64,000 nucleotides of DNA from Heloderma charlesbogerti. Lineage: Eukaryota > Chordata > Lepidosauria > Squamata > Helodermatidae. The stretch covers positions 62,001 through 126,000 of the forward strand of contig JANEZZ010002664.1 of assembly GCA_026122225.1 (NCBI GenBank), read 5' to 3'. The position numbers were made by a program, and so were the translations under genes. The notes below the pieces were generated by a model. The model ran no database searches and was not told the origin of the DNA. It saw only the letters and a list, made by a program, of their open reading frames with translations. This document shows, piece after piece, positions 63,086-64,000 of this stretch (positions within the stretch are counted from its first letter, which is position 1; the number at the start of each line of letters is the position of its first letter).

Positions 63086-63534
63086 AACAAATATAGGCCT
63101 ATTTGTGAGAGAGGTTCTGCACATGCCTAGGGAGCTGGGGAGTGGAAAAGGACCTGGGGCTGTCCCTCTAAGAGGAAGCCATGGTGGACGATGCGCTGAA
63201 CTGCCCGTGGAGCATGCATCGAGAAAAGGAGAAGGAAGGGTGCTTTTTGACTTCACGTTCTCCTCCACAGGCCTTGGGCAACTAAGTGGGGTAGGCCAGA
63301 AGGAGGATCATGTTGAGAGGCCTCGCAGACATCCCCTTCTAAGAGCTGAAAGGGAGCTGGCTAGAAAGCGCTCTCTAGGAAGAGGCTGCCACAGAGGCAG
63401 TCCCCATTCGGCCCCCCTCGGTGAAGCAAACGTAAGGTGGTGAGGAGTTCCACAAAGAGGGCATGTGTGCACATCCTCTCTTCTAGTCTCCTTTTTTCCA
63501 AGGAACAAAAATTCTATCCAAATTGAGACGGGGA
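63086..63534. other. no gene recognised
   Basis: A 124-codon plus-strand frame (63069-63443) without family resemblance. Otherwise nothing seen. Confidence 0.35.
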
Positions 63535-63726
63535 CAACGGAGGCTGGTGACTCCGATGCCAGTGGGGCGGTGAATCCATTCCGGGTTTCAGTCAGAGCCA
63601 GTCAGAACTCTAAAGGAGCTCTCCAAGGTGCCCCTTGGAGAGTTCCTTTAGAGTTCTGACTGGCTCTGACTGAAACCCAGAGCGGATTCACCGCCCCACT
63701 GGCATCGGAGACACTAGCCTCCACTG
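63535..63726. mobile_element. palindromic hAT mini-element, family B copy 5, clean hairpin
   Basis: CAACGGAGGCTGGTGACTCC..TCTAAAGGAGCTCTCCAAGG and CCTTGGAGAGTTCCTTTAGA..CACTAGCCTCCACTG pair over about 90 bp per arm. 8-bp flanks GACGGGGA / GAAGGGGC (6 of 8). Best reference copy of family B in the window. Confidence 0.95.
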
Positions 63727-63929
63727 GAAGGGGCAATTCCACAGGGCCCAGAAAACCCACAAAGTGGGCCGTGAGGACAGAGAGATACTCCACAAAAACC
63801 AACAAAGGAGTCCAACAGGCATGGCCAGCATTCACGGCTACTGTCCAAGCGAAGGCGAAGTATAGGTTGTCAGGAGAAACCAATAGGTGGTTTGGGAGTG
63901 GAGCCATGCTGAGACCTGGGTGGGCAGGA

Positions 63930-64000
63930 TTATTGTTGTTGTTGTTGTTATTTCTATACTGCCCCATAGCTGAAACTCTCTGGGTGGTTTACAAAAGTTA
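63930..64000 (-). mobile_element. L2-like LINE 3' tail, cut by window edge
   Basis: (GTT)n then ATTTCTATACTGCCCCATAG and AACTCTCTGGGTGGTTTAC, the reverse of the 3' UTR at 23.28 and 60.40 kb. Confidence 0.8.

Overview
The window reads as a vertebrate genome, most likely a squamate reptile (lizard or snake). The evidence is a full-length BovB (RTE) LINE, many 5'-truncated CR1, CR1/L3-type and L2 LINE copies, two families of tRNA-headed SINEs with squamate-style heads and AT-rich tails, and dense populations of short palindromic DNA transposons (hAT-type with 8-bp target duplications, and a family flanked by TAA/TTA). I cannot assign a species. I found no host protein-coding gene that I can name. 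The window looks intergenic or deeply intronic, with one CpG-rich block and one weak exon candidate.

Layout. 0-9 kb: CR1 and SINE debris, the first copy of palindromic hAT family A, a CR1/L3 copy, then the BovB on the minus strand with a 12-bp target duplication and only two frameshifts. 8-12 kb: a solo LTR inside a fold-back element, hAT-like elements, an L2 copy and a 147-bp-armed inverted repeat. 13-19 kb: family A copies 2 and 3, an 89-bp tandem repeat, a 5S rRNA/CR1 chimeric retrosequence and L2 pieces. 20.8-24.2 kb: a CR1/L3 copy broken by a solo LTR, a family A element and an L2 tail. 25-30 kb: a palindromic hAT (family B) with one arm amplified five times, SINEs, and a 1-kb TAA-flanked element. 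31.0-33.7 kb: a 46/23-bp minisatellite invaded by family A copy 5. 34-39 kb: L2, CR1/L3, CR1 and SINE nests. 41-48 kb: dispersed repeats F and G, tRNA-like SINEs, family D with a SINE at its centre, a CR1 3' end, and family A copy 6 with a perfect 8-bp duplication. 50-64 kb: a near-perfect 187-bp palindrome, a CpG-rich block at 53.4 kb, two family H elements whose 35-bp arm unit became an array (5 and 19 copies), L2 tails, SINEs and a clean family B palindrome.

How the parts act together. BovB, CR1 and L2 are the autonomous retrotransposon classes represented. The SINEs and the 5S chimera carry LINE-like tails and presumably borrowed LINE machinery. The DNA elements are all non-autonomous: no transposase is visible. 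The recurring theme is palindromic mini-elements, in some copies with an arm or internal module multiplied into a tandem array. Many nested insertions have readable target duplications, so relative ages can be ordered.

Limits: all family names rest on recognition by eye. Element borders without a stated target duplication are approximate to about 10-20 bases.
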